Source of the DNA: Myxococcales bacterium
GTDB lineage: Bacteria; Myxococcota; UBA727; VGSZ01
Direction of reading: 5' to 3'
Length of the DNA: 64,000 bases
Assembly: GCA_023248635.1 (NCBI GenBank)
Contig: JAHFED010000022.1
Location: forward strand, 1 to 64,000
Notes under the pieces: model-generated
The model's database searches: none
Seen by the model: only the letters and a program-made list of their open reading frames with translations
What the model was told of the DNA's origin: nothing
Translations under genes and position numbers: made by a program
In this document: positions 48,769 to 60,324 of the stretch, piece after piece
How positions within the stretch are numbered: position 1 is the first letter of the stretch
How the letters are laid out: the number at the start of each line of letters is the position of its first letter

Positions 48769-49509
48769 GTGGGCGTCATCTTCCAATGCAATGCCTGCCG
48801 AGCGCTGGGCAGCGCCGTCGACGTCGTACTCGCTCCCCAGGCGGTGCGTGCGGGCCTGGTGTGCTGCAGTTGCGGCCACACCTCGTGGCTGCCCATCAGC
48901 GGCAAGGAGGCAAGCGCAGGGCCATCGACGACGTCGACGACGGCCCCGCTGCTCCTGCCCGGGCCGCAGGATCTGCCAACGGTGACCGGAACGTCCGAGC
49001 TTGCCGTCGCCGAGGCCATGCCCGACCCGCTGTCGCGGATGGCCGAACGCGTGGTCGGGATGGCCGTGGCACCCGCTTTCGACGTCGAGAAGGTGAGGGA
49101 TCGGCTGCGCCGTCTTCCCGCGGCAGCGCCAGACCAGGCCGAGCTGGCGCAGCGCTTCGATTGGCTGCTGTCGACGTCGTGGGCCAACGAGACGGAGCAC
49201 AAGAGGCTGCTGAAGACCGCAGCGATGAGCGGGGAGTTGGCCTTCGTCGGCGGGCGCTACCGGGCCGTGCTCGACGTCGTGCGCGATGAGCCCAGGGCCA
49301 AGGCCGCGCAGCAGGAGCTGTTGACGCTGGCCATGGGGCTCGCGGTCTCCCAGCGAAAAGAGCTGGGCTCAAGCGAGCAGGGCGGACCGAAGTCCGCGCA
49401 GATCGTCGTCGCCCTGGTCTTGATCGCCTTGTTTCTCACCGGCGCTGCTTTCCTCGCCAAGAACCTCGCCAACAGCATCAGCGGTGGCATCGACCAGATC
49501 GATCAGTGA
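48769..49509 (+). CDS. Zinc-ribbon-like protein with C-terminal TM
   Basis: A 246-residue protein from GTG 48769. The N-terminus has two Cys pairs, CNAC (residues 5-8) and CCSCGHTSWLP, about 30 residues apart, a zinc-ribbon layout. The middle is helical, with KVRDRLRRLPAAAPDQAELAQRFDWLL. A single TM helix near the C-terminus (QIVVALVLIALFLTGAAFLAKNLA) anchors it. It starts 2 bp after the LpoA-like stop and overlaps the next gene by 4 bp. Cytoplasmic head inferred. Function unknown. Confidence 0.65.
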   Translation: MGVIFQCNACRALGSAVDVVLAPQAVRAGLVCCSCGHTSWLPISGKEASAGPSTTSTTAPLLLPGPQDLPTVTGTSELAVAEAMPDPLSRMAERVVGMAVAPAFDVEKVRDRLRRLPAAAPDQAELAQRFDWLLSTSWANETEHKRLLKTAAMSGELAFVGGRYRAVLDVVRDEPRAKAAQQELLTLAMGLAVSQRKELGSSEQGGPKSAQIVVALVLIALFLTGAAFLAKNLANSISGGIDQIDQ

Positions 49510-50744
49510 CGAGCGGCAGCATCCTGGGGCGAGCGCTCACCCAGCTGGTGCGCGGTGCCGAGCCGCAGTGGCCCGGGACGCCGTCGTTGGAGGAGATCAT
49601 CGAGCGCCGTGACAACGACGCCGCTTTGGTCAGGGCGTGGCGCCAAGCCCTGCCCCAACGAATCCACGACGCCATCGCCGCCGACGCCGCCACCGTGCTG
49701 CTGTCTGATGGCTCGAGCCTGGCCGTGGGCCGCGCCGAGGCGCTGCTGGCTGACAAGGAGCAGCGTCGGGTCTATGGCCACTTGCGCAAGCCCCTGGCGC
49801 GGGCTCTGTGGCCATTTCGTCAATTTGCGTTTTATCGAAATCAATTTGCGGCTTACCTGGCCGTCGACGACGACGTCATTGGGGACGATGCGCAGCAGAG
49901 TCTCTCGAGCTTTCTTGCTTCGACGATTGATGAAATGGGGGCGTGCCGGGAGCTGTTGGCCTCCCTGGGAGGCGTAGCACTCGACGACCAAGACGCCCTC
50001 GCCCGCGGGCTCGATCTTCCCGACGTCGCGTCCTTCTCCGACGAGCGCCTGAACGCCTTGGTGCGGCAGGCCTTGGCAGCGCTGCCGCCGGGGGCGCGCG
50101 GGGTACAGCGGGTGACGGCACCCCGGAGCTGCGCCGGTCATACCGTCGACGATGCCGAGGGCGGCGTGGTGCGGCTCTGGACTGCTCCCACGGTGTCTGC
50201 CGGCCGCTTCCTGGCCATCGCGCGGGGGGCCGGTCGCTTGCTTGCCGTGGCGGCGGGCGCGGCTGCCCATGCTCCCGGTCTGGGGCTTGCCGTCGTCGAC
50301 ATCGAAAGCCGGCGGGCGCTGCGCGAGACGCGGGTCGTTGCCACGCGCGCCCTGCAGATCTCCGTGGCGACGAGCTTGCTTTGGGCCCGCGCCCACGCCG
50401 CCGTGACCTTGGTGGCCCTGCGCCGCCTGGGTCCCGACGAAGAACGCGAGGAGGCTCGAGGCGCGGTGAGGGGAGCCCTGGGGGCCGACGGCGGCGACGA
50501 GCTGCCGAGCGCGCTCTTGCTCGCCCCTTTGCCCGATGGCGGGCCCCTGCTCTCTCCCCGCCGGGCGTTGGTGGATCAGGCCCAGGCCCTCATCGACGTC
50601 GCTGGCTCCTGGCTGGGCTTGCGTGAAGCCCTCGACGCCGGCTTCTTGCTTCGTCCCCACCGCTTGGCCGCCCTGCCAGAGCTGCCGCGGATCGGGTCCG
50701 ATGCCGGCCTGGCCTGGCGGCGTTTGCTGGGCGAGCTCTTATGA
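49506..50744 (+). CDS. Protein of unknown function, third gene of LpoA-like operon
   Basis: A 412-residue protein from GTG 49506, coupled to the previous gene by GTGA. There is no signal peptide. It is mostly Ala/Leu-rich helix; a Cys at about residue 210 and a small-residue segment (GRLLAVAAGAAAHAPGLGLAVV) could be a buried strand-helix. No family is recognised. The strict spacing with an LpoA-like lipoprotein and a zinc-ribbon TM protein suggests a shared envelope task. Confidence 0.55.
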   Translation: MTSGSILGRALTQLVRGAEPQWPGTPSLEEIIERRDNDAALVRAWRQALPQRIHDAIAADAATVLLSDGSSLAVGRAEALLADKEQRRVYGHLRKPLARALWPFRQFAFYRNQFAAYLAVDDDVIGDDAQQSLSSFLASTIDEMGACRELLASLGGVALDDQDALARGLDLPDVASFSDERLNALVRQALAALPPGARGVQRVTAPRSCAGHTVDDAEGGVVRLWTAPTVSAGRFLAIARGAGRLLAVAAGAAAHAPGLGLAVVDIESRRALRETRVVATRALQISVATSLLWARAHAAVTLVALRRLGPDEEREEARGAVRGALGADGGDELPSALLLAPLPDGGPLLSPRRALVDQAQALIDVAGSWLGLREALDAGFLLRPHRLAALPELPRIGSDAGLAWRRLLGELL

Positions 50745-50766
50745 TGGAACGACGACGGAGCGTTCC

Positions 50767-51468
50767 ATGCTGCAGATCTTGAGGTCCGGCGATCGTTTTC
50801 ACACCCGCATCGCCTGGCTCGACAGCTGGCACAGCTTCAGCTTCGGCGAGCACTTCGATCCGCGGCGGGAGGGCTTTCGCAACCTGCGGGTGATCAACGA
50901 CGACAAAATCGCGCCCGCTGCGGGCTTTGGCACTCATGGACACCGAGACATGGAGATCGTGTCCTACGTCGTTGATGGCGTCCTCGCGCACGAAGACAGC
51001 ATGGGAAACGGTGGCAACATCGAGCGCGGCGAAATCCAGCACATGAGCGCCGGCACCGGCGTGCAGCACTCTGAGAAAAACCCGCAGAGAGATCGGCCGG
51101 TCCACCTGCTGCAGATTTGGCTCTTGCCGTCGAGCCTCGGGCTCAAACCTGGCTACGGCCAAAAATTGTTCAAGGCCGACAGCAAGAGGGATCGATTGCG
51201 CCTGGTGGCCAGCGCCCACGGACGCGACGACTCCTTGCTCTTGCACAGCGACGCCGATCTTTACGCTTCGTTGCTTTCCGAAGGGAAAGAAGTGACGGCA
51301 ACATTGGGCCGCAGCGGCCACGGCTGGGTGCAGGTCGTCAGCGGCGCCGTCGACGTCAACGGCTTGCGCTTGCAGACCGGCGACGGCGCAGCGGCAACGA
51401 AGGAGCCCACCTTGACCCTCATCGGTCGCGCGCCAGAGACCGAGCTCTTGGTCTTCGATCTGGGCTAA
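50767..51468 (+). CDS. Pirin-family cupin protein
   Basis: A 233-residue bicupin from ATG 50767. The N-terminal pirin motif is intact: FGTHGHRDMEIVSYVVDGVLAHEDSMGN, then EIQHMSAGTGVQHSEKNP, giving the His/His/His/Glu metal site. The C-terminal cupin (VASAHGRDDSLLLHSDADLYASLL...) is typical of YhhW-like members, some with quercetinase activity. It begins 22 bp after the previous stop, so it may be part of the same transcript. Palindromic array 3 follows its stop. Confidence 0.92.
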   Translation: MLQILRSGDRFHTRIAWLDSWHSFSFGEHFDPRREGFRNLRVINDDKIAPAAGFGTHGHRDMEIVSYVVDGVLAHEDSMGNGGNIERGEIQHMSAGTGVQHSEKNPQRDRPVHLLQIWLLPSSLGLKPGYGQKLFKADSKRDRLRLVASAHGRDDSLLLHSDADLYASLLSEGKEVTATLGRSGHGWVQVVSGAVDVNGLRLQTGDGAAATKEPTLTLIGRAPETELLVFDLG

Positions 51469-51492
51469 GCGCAAAGTGCTGGGGGCGCCCCA

Positions 51493-51636
51493 TTCAAGAC
51501 GCGCCAGCGTCTTGAACATCCAAACTTCAAGACGCGCCAGCGTCTTGAACATCCAAACTTCAAGACGCGCCAGCGTCTTGAACATCCAAACTTCAAGACG
51601 CGCCAGCGTCTTGAGCATCCAAACTTCAAGGCGTGA
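51493..51636. repeat. 33-bp palindromic repeat units (family A, array 3)
   Basis: Four TTCAAGACGCGCCAGCGTCT(TGAA) dyads start at 51493, 51526, 51559 and 51592, spaced by CATCCAAAC, with a partial fifth at 51625. It fills the gap between convergent pirin and kinase genes; the kinase's stop codon lies in the last partial unit. Confidence 0.85.
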
Positions 51637-52937
51637 GCTTGAGCAGCTCGGGCTTGTGGTCGACGCCGTCGTCGACCTTTTTCTTTTTCTTCTTGGGGGC
51701 AGCGACGGGCGCGCCGGCGTCGGCCACCTCGGGCACTCCTGCATCGACGAGCGGGAGGCGGGGCTGCTCTGCAAGAACCGGTGGAGTCAGGGGCTGCGCC
51801 ACCGGCACGTCGGTTGGTCGGTCGACCTGCGTCGCCGGCGCTGGCGTCGCCGTCATCCGCAGGCCGATGGCGATCACGAGCGCAAGGGTGGCGAGGCCGG
51901 CGACGACGACGGCGGGTCGCCTTGGGTTCGGCCCAGCGACGACCACGTCGTGCACCGTGGTCGGTTGGGGGGCGGGGGCCCGCCCGACGGTCATCGAGGT
52001 TTCGGTCTTGTCGGTCTCGCGCAGGTCGCTTTTCGTGCGCACTCGAGACCGGTCGCTCGGCCTTCTGCTGGAGCTCGCCGAGAAGGTGGCCCAGCTCCGC
52101 CGCCGACGCCGGCCGATCGCGCGGGTCCTTGTGCAGCAGCCGCAGCAAGAGCTCCTCGACGGGAGCAGGAATGGGAGAGAAAGGCAGCAGCGACGTCGGC
52201 CGCGGTGGCTCCTGTTGCACGTGCATCATGGCCAGGGCGAAGGGCGTGGGCGCGTCGAAGGGCTTGGTCGCCGTCAACATCTCGAACCACATCACGCCGA
52301 CGGAATAGAGATCCGAGCGAGGATCGTCGGTGACGCCGGAGACAATGACCTCGGGGGCGACGAAACCCGGCGTGCCGACGATGATCCCCGTGCCGGTGGC
52401 CGTCATGCCGTCGGTGTTCATCTGCTTGGCGATGCCAAAGTCCAGCAGCTTCACTTGGGGTGCAGCTCCGGGCCGGCCGGTGAGCATGACGTTTTCGGGT
52501 TTGAGATCGCGGTGGATGACGCCGCGCTCGTGGGCCGCCTGCAATCCCGCACAAATCTGTGCGAGCAGCGTCAATGTGTCCTTCCAGGGCATGGCCCCGC
52601 GGCTGGCGATGCGCTCTTTGAGGTCACTGCCGTCGAGCAGCTCCATGGCCAACCAATGCAGGCCTTCGTCGTCGCCGGCGGCCACGAAGCCCACGATGTT
52701 GGGGTGGTTCAGCCCATCCATGGCCTGCACTTCGCGTTGGAAGCGCGTGATGGCGTCTTTGTCGCCGACGAGGGCCGCCTTGATGACTTTGACGGCGACG
52801 CGTTTGCCGTCGAAGACCTCGCGAGCGTCCTGATCGACGGCCTCGTAGACGGCGCCCATGCCCCCTTGCCCCAAACGTTGGAGCAAGCGGAAGCGGCCCC
52901 CGAGGACCTGTCCCAGCAGCTGGTCGACGTCGCTCAA
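51626..52937 (-). CDS. Ser/Thr protein kinase with an apparent +1 frameshift
   Basis: The kinase domain (residues ~15-285) is intact: GQGGMGAV loop, K50, HRDLKPEN (D144, N149), DFG (166-168), APE. At ~52045-52085, just after the domain, the expected continuation changes frame. The kinase frame runs on as an Arg-rich, unnatural tail through palindromic repeats to 51465. The +1 frame (52042-51626) instead gives a normal TM helix (VVVAGLATLALVIAIGLRM), a Pro-rich stretch and a Lys tail (APKKKKKKVDD), as in other single-pass kinases. A single-base deletion, sequencing error or real mutation would explain it. It starts 5 bp after the 1,132-residue lipoprotein gene stop. The catalytic part should still be active. 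Confidence 0.85.
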
Positions 52938-52941
52938 GAAT

Positions 52942-55900
52942 TCACTCGATCGACCACGTCAGATCGTACTCATAGGTCACGTCATCGAAGCTATCGACGA
53001 CGAGAAAGAACGTCGCGGCGGCGCCGGTGTTCGTAAAGATGAGGCGCTCAGCATCGCCGACGCCGCCGACGTCAGCGCCGGTGGCGCAGACTGGCAACAA
53101 AGGCTCGCTCGGGCAGGCGGTGAGCAGGTAGAGGCCGATGTCAAAGGGACCGTTCGGCGTGAGCGTGGCGGCGAGCGTCTCGTCGGTGCCCAGCGTCAGC
53201 GCGAAAACGCGGTCTTCCCCAGGGCTGACGAAGCCAGTGCAGCCTTCGCCGTCAGGAGGACGATCCCCATCGCCGAGGTCAGCGGCCTCGAGATCGTTGC
53301 GAAAGGCCTCGCTCGACGCGCTGAGCGTTCCGCCGGCATCCACGACGCTGGGCAGGGCCTCGGCGGTCTCGCAGAGGTCTCCCGGCGGGGAGATGTCGAA
53401 GTCGACGAGCACCGTGGGGGTGTCGGCGCTGCCGACGGTCAAGAGCAAGGCGAAGGATTCGAGGCTGGGCGGCAGAATGGCGAGCTGGCTGGAGGAGTCC
53501 GAGCTCAGCTGGGCATCGATCGGCGCCCCGAGCGCGCCCACCGCGGGATCGAAAGCGAAGAAGGCGACGTCGACGGCAGGATCATCGATCTCGACGAACA
53601 TCGTGCCCAGGCGATCGGGCTCCAGGATGATGACGTCGCGGTCATCGCGATGGCAGAGCGTGCGCTCGATGGTCTGGTTCGCTGCCAGCCGCGGGGCGCG
53701 CCCCAAATCGGTGGCCTCGTCGAGCTCGTCGAGGACCGAGTCGGATGCGTCGGGGGTACAGTCTGGCGCCCAGGTCACGTTCCATTCGACGCGACCCTGC
53801 GGCACCTCGACGGGTCCGAGCTGCAGCAGGTAGTAGCCGAGGGGCTGAGCGCCGAAGGAGAGCTCGGTGACGCCCGGCGCGAAGAAGGAGGTGGAGAGCG
53901 TAGGGGCCAGCGGCTCGCCGACGGTGGCGATCAGGGGTCGGCCCGCGATCCTCGAGGCGCCCGCGTCCAGGACGGCGGTCGCCAGCTGCGCGCCGTTGGC
54001 GACCGGCCCAATGCACTCGTCGCCGTCGTCGTCGCAGGTGAAGTCGGTGACGACGAGATCGAGGTCGCCGCCGACGTGTTGGACGAGGAGGTGGTCGACG
54101 TCGCCGGCGCACAACCCGCCCTCGCGGACGAAACCGAGGTCCGCGGATTCCACGAGCTCGATTGCTCCGGTGAAGAGGTCATCGCCGGGATCGCCTTCGT
54201 CGCCACAGGTTCGCTGCGCAGCGATGGTGTAGGGCCGACCAAAAGCGAGGTCCCGAAAGAAGGGATCGCGACTCTCGATGGAGACGAACCATTCGCCGGC
54301 GGGGAGCTGGGGAATGAAGAGAGCGCCGACTCCGCACTCCACCACCGGCGACGTCTCTTCGCACAGTTTGGCACTCACCGAGATGTTCATCTGGACGCGC
54401 GCCCCTGCGACAGCAACGCCGTCGGTCGGAATCGTCGTGATCTGCACGCTGCTCGCTTCGTCGAGGGAGAAGCGCCAATGTTCGTCTCCCGCCCCCGGGG
54501 AAAAAGCGCATCGCTGTTCTGTGCCCTCATCGCGGAAGCGATCGCGGGCGCCGCCTGTCGAGCTCGACACCGTGGTTCCATCCAGTGGCAGCTCGCTGGC
54601 GCTGCAGTGGGGGGGCGACTGCTCCGGCGGACCCAGTTGGGAGCGCGGGACGAGCTCCAGGCGCCGCACATCGGCGATGGCGAGGGGTTCACCGCTCGGG
54701 CGCTCATCGATTTGGCTGAAGCCGCCGGCGATCAAAATCGCATCGCCGCTGGGGATGAAAGCGGCATTGCGCCGGGGAACCGGCAGCGGTGGCATCGCCA
54801 GGAACGACGACGTCAGGCTGTCGAAAAGCAGGACCCTATCGCCGCCGTCAAAGATCGCGATGTAGCGATCGCGCAGGGTCACGGCGCGCGGGGCCGCCAT
54901 GGGCACCGGCAGCTGGCCGACGACGGTGGCCACCTCTCCCGCAGCATCCACCCGCTCGATGGCGAGGGCCGGTTCCGAAGGGGCCGTGGCCTCGTCGGGC
55001 AGGGCGAGGCCGCCAAAGACGTAGACGAAGCGCCCAGCCGCCGCGAGCGCGGAATCTCGGCGCGGGGTTCCCCCGAGTGCCGACTCGATGGGCCGACCTT
55101 CGATAAAGGCTCCGGGCGAGGTGCGCAGGAACACCCGGAAGCCAACCCCGCGCTCCGCCCCCAACACAACGAAGGAATCTGCGCCGGTGGCCGCCCCCCG
55201 CGTGCCCTCGGTGAGCGCAGCCAAGGAGGTGTCGACGGTGCTCACGGCCTGGAGTGCCACGCACTCTCCGAGGAGACAGCGCTCGCCGCTGGACGCGCAA
55301 CCCGCGTTGCTGAAGCAGGTGTCACCGCCAATCGTGGTGGTGACGCCCACGGTTAACAATCCCCGCTCGGTGAGGCCGACGGGTTCGTCGAGGAACACAA
55401 CGTCGTAGAGGGTCAACGCGCTCTGCCCCACGGGCTCGGGCAGGCTGGCGCCCGTCGCATCGAGGCTGACGACGTCGACCACGTCTTCGTTGCGGTCGCT
55501 GTCGTTGCCGCCGAGCGCGAAGATCAGGCCAGCGACCTGGGTCACGACCGCCGGACCAGGATGGACGATGCCGCCACCGAATTCGTCGAAGGTGTCGACG
55601 AAGGAGAAGGACTCGGTGAGCGGATCGAAGCGTTCGCCATCGGAGCGCGCGTTCCCATGGACATCGATGCCGCCCAGCACGATGACCTGGCCGTTGGCGA
55701 CGGTCCCGCCGCCGGCGTCGCCGCGCGCCCGCAGCAGCGGTTGCATCTCGCGGAAGCCGACGCACTCGTCGTCGTCGAAGGGCAGGTAGCCGGCCGGACA
55801 ATCGATGCGCGAGACCACGACGTGAACGCCGCCTTGGGCGACGCCGTCGAGCTCCAGCACCCACTCGCCGGCCGGAACTTGCGACACCAGGGCCGGCGCC

Positions 55901-56340
55901 TGCTGCGACGCGCAGCCAGCCGGCACCACGGCGCCACAGCCGGCCGGGCGCAATCCAACAACGACGCCGGGGTCGTCGACTTGGATCTTCAGGCCGCTCT
56001 CAGCGAGCAGCGAGAAGTCCAGCGCGAGATCGGGCACACCGGCGCCACCGCAGAAGTCGCCGTCGTCGGTGGCGGCGTCGAAGAAGACAGTTTCGTCGAC
56101 GACGACGGCGGCACCGATGAGGTCTTTTGCATCGACGATGCGCGACTGGGCACGCAGCGGATTTTCGCACGATTCGCCGGCGTCGCCCCGGGCCCGCGGA
56201 GGTACGCAGCGAGGACCGCCACCCAGGTCGCGACACAGCAGATCTGCGCAGTCGCCATCGTTGTCGCATTCGGCGCCGAATCGACTGGTGGGACAGGCCG
56301 CCATGACGACCATGAGAGCGAGCAGTGCACGAAGCCTCAT
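52942..56340 (-). CDS. Large lipoprotein with kelch-like repeats
   Basis: A 1,132-residue lipoprotein from ATG 56340, which has GGGGGCC upstream (MRLRALLALMVVMAAC; lipobox MAAC). A Cys-rich head (CDNDGDCADLLCRDLGGGPRC) is followed by kelch-like beta-propeller units (VIVLGGIDVHGNARSDGERFDP; FALGGNDSDRNEDVVDVV; FVYVFGGLALPDEAT; AILIAGGFSQIDER). The C-terminal third has repeated pre-peptidase-like beta sandwiches (DRDVIILEPDRLGTMFVEID; EDRVFALTLGTDETLAATLTP). It overlaps the upstream gene by 4 bp. A surface binding role is likely but unproven. Confidence 0.75.
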   Translation of the reverse strand: MRLRALLALMVVMAACPTSRFGAECDNDGDCADLLCRDLGGGPRCVPPRARGDAGESCENPLRAQSRIVDAKDLIGAAVVVDETVFFDAATDDGDFCGGAGVPDLALDFSLLAESGLKIQVDDPGVVVGLRPAGCGAVVPAGCASQQAPALVSQVPAGEWVLELDGVAQGGVHVVVSRIDCPAGYLPFDDDECVGFREMQPLLRARGDAGGGTVANGQVIVLGGIDVHGNARSDGERFDPLTESFSFVDTFDEFGGGIVHPGPAVVTQVAGLIFALGGNDSDRNEDVVDVVSLDATGASLPEPVGQSALTLYDVVFLDEPVGLTERGLLTVGVTTTIGGDTCFSNAGCASSGERCLLGECVALQAVSTVDTSLAALTEGTRGAATGADSFVVLGAERGVGFRVFLRTSPGAFIEGRPIESALGGTPRRDSALAAAGRFVYVFGGLALPDEATAPSEPALAIERVDAAGEVATVVGQLPVPMAAPRAVTLRDRYIAIFDGGDRVLLFDSLTSSFLAMPPLPVPRRNAAFIPSGDAILIAGGFSQIDERPSGEPLAIADVRRLELVPRSQLGPPEQSPPHCSASELPLDGTTVSSSTGGARDRFRDEGTEQRCAFSPGAGDEHWRFSLDEASSVQITTIPTDGVAVAGARVQMNISVSAKLCEETSPVVECGVGALFIPQLPAGEWFVSIESRDPFFRDLAFGRPYTIAAQRTCGDEGDPGDDLFTGAIELVESADLGFVREGGLCAGDVDHLLVQHVGGDLDLVVTDFTCDDDGDECIGPVANGAQLATAVLDAGASRIAGRPLIATVGEPLAPTLSTSFFAPGVTELSFGAQPLGYYLLQLGPVEVPQGRVEWNVTWAPDCTPDASDSVLDELDEATDLGRAPRLAANQTIERTLCHRDDRDVIILEPDRLGTMFVEIDDPAVDVAFFAFDPAVGALGAPIDAQLSSDSSSQLAILPPSLESFALLLTVGSADTPTVLVDFDISPPGDLCETAEALPSVVDAGGTLSASSEAFRNDLEAADLGDGDRPPDGEGCTGFVSPGEDRVFALTLGTDETLAATLTPNGPFDIGLYLLTACPSEPLLPVCATGADVGGVGDAERLIFTNTGAAATFFLVVDSFDDVTYEYDLTWSIE

Positions 56341-57566
56341 TGGGCCCCCTGGATCTCTGTGTCGGTCAACGCCATCCAGATGCCCACGCCGACGCCGACG
56401 GATCCCGCAACCACCAGCGATCCTCCACCGAGGAGTGCCGGCAAACCCCACGACGAAAAGTCTGCCCTCGCCTGCTCCGCGTCGTCGAGGCTGGCGGCGG
56501 GGGCGTCGGCAAATCGTGCCTCGGCAGCAGCGATCCCCCCCAGGGGTGTGCTGCCGAGCCAGGTGAGGCCGCCACCACTCAAGACGCCGACCCCCGAGAC
56601 CACCGAAAGGATGACGCCGGGCCAGGGCCGCTTGAGCCGCGTTCGACTGCAATCGTGCTCGCAGCCGTCGCCGTCGACGTCGTTGCCGTCGTCGCATTGT
56701 TCGAGTCCGGTGGTGACGGCATTGCCGCAGCGGCTCACCTGACACCCGCGGTCACAGCCGTCGCCGTCGCTGTCGTTGCCGTCGTCGCATTCCTCGCCTT
56801 GGGTCACGACCCCGTTCCCGCAGCTCGTGGGAACGCAGCTGTGATCGCAGCCGTCGCCGTCGACGCCGTTGCCGTCGTCACAGCTCTCGCGCTCCGTGCG
56901 CACGCCGTTGCCGCAGGAGGTGTGGGTGCAGTTGCTGTCGCAGCCGTCGCCGTCGATGCGGTTTTGATCGTCGCACTGCTCGCCAGCAGTGATGGCGCCG
57001 TTGCCGCAAGCCGTGAGCGTGCAGTTGCCGTCGCAGCCGTCGCCGTCTTGACGGTTGCCGTCGTCGCATTGTTCACCGTCGTTGGGACGCAGCAGCCAAT
57101 CCCCACACAGGTCGTCGCGCAGCGCGCAAGCGGTGCCGGGGCCGGCCTTCACCATGGCGGCGAAGACGGCGTCGGCGCGTTTTTGGATGAGGTCCCTCTT
57201 CTCGAAGTGGGGATAGAGGATCTGGGTCGTCCGATAGAGGTCGAGCGCCTTGACGCGATCGCCGGCGGCGTAGGCGACCTCGGCGGCGTTGTAGATCGCC
57301 CGGGGTGAGGGCTGGCGCAGCTGGAGGGCTTCGAACAAGAAGAGCGCGTCGCAATAGCGGGCTTCGTCGGCGGCCGTGAGGGCGGCCCCCAGCAGGCCGG
57401 CCAGCAAGGTCGACGACGGCGCTGGCTCGGGGCCCGGGTCCGTCGTCTCGACCCCAGGAAGTGCTTTGCCTTCAGGCCGGGTGGCCTCGGTCGCCCGGCC
57501 TGAGGACAAAGAAGGGGCCGCGGCCGACGTCGTCGACAAGAGGGCGAGCACGAGGACCCAACGCAT
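56337..57566 (-). CDS. Secreted protein with five DUF4215-type Cys-rich repeats
   Basis: A 409-residue protein from ATG 57566 (MRWVLVLALLSTTSAAA, signal peptide; an ATG at 57599 is in frame). A helical TPR-like part (about 50-150: YCDALFLFEALQLRQPSPRAIYNAAEVAYAAGD) is followed by five tandem repeats of CGNGxxxxGExCDDGNxxDGDGC (about 165-300) and a C-terminal hydrophobic region with two TM-like helices. The Asp-rich repeat loops may bind calcium. It lies 30 bp after clpB and overlaps the lipoprotein gene downstream. Confidence 0.75.
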   Translation of the reverse strand: MRWVLVLALLSTTSAAAPSLSSGRATEATRPEGKALPGVETTDPGPEPAPSSTLLAGLLGAALTAADEARYCDALFLFEALQLRQPSPRAIYNAAEVAYAAGDRVKALDLYRTTQILYPHFEKRDLIQKRADAVFAAMVKAGPGTACALRDDLCGDWLLRPNDGEQCDDGNRQDGDGCDGNCTLTACGNGAITAGEQCDDQNRIDGDGCDSNCTHTSCGNGVRTERESCDDGNGVDGDGCDHSCVPTSCGNGVVTQGEECDDGNDSDGDGCDRGCQVSRCGNAVTTGLEQCDDGNDVDGDGCEHDCSRTRLKRPWPGVILSVVSGVGVLSGGGLTWLGSTPLGGIAAAEARFADAPAASLDDAEQARADFSSWGLPALLGGGSLVVAGSVGVGVGIWMALTDTEIQGAQ

Positions 57567-57595
57567 GCCGGCGACGCTAGCACCAGCGTCCGTCG

Positions 57596-60220
<2,625 letters not shown>

Positions 60221-60324
60221 GGGGTGCCTCCTTCGTCGTCGTCGAAAAGTGCCGATGCGTTGATGATGACCAGTGTGAGGCTAGACACCCTCAGGGAGGG
60301 GGCAAGCGACCCGGACCCGGGACA

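Noticed and set aside
51493-51636. CRISPR-like array
   Set aside because: Units are evenly spaced, but the 'spacers' are the same 9-bp sequence in each unit and there are no cas genes. It is a tandem palindromic repeat.
51465-52042. The Arg-rich C-terminal extension of the second kinase as a real domain
   Set aside because: The repeated GCSRRWRVLKF phrase is just the translated 33-bp palindrome, and the alternative frame gives a normal TM helix.
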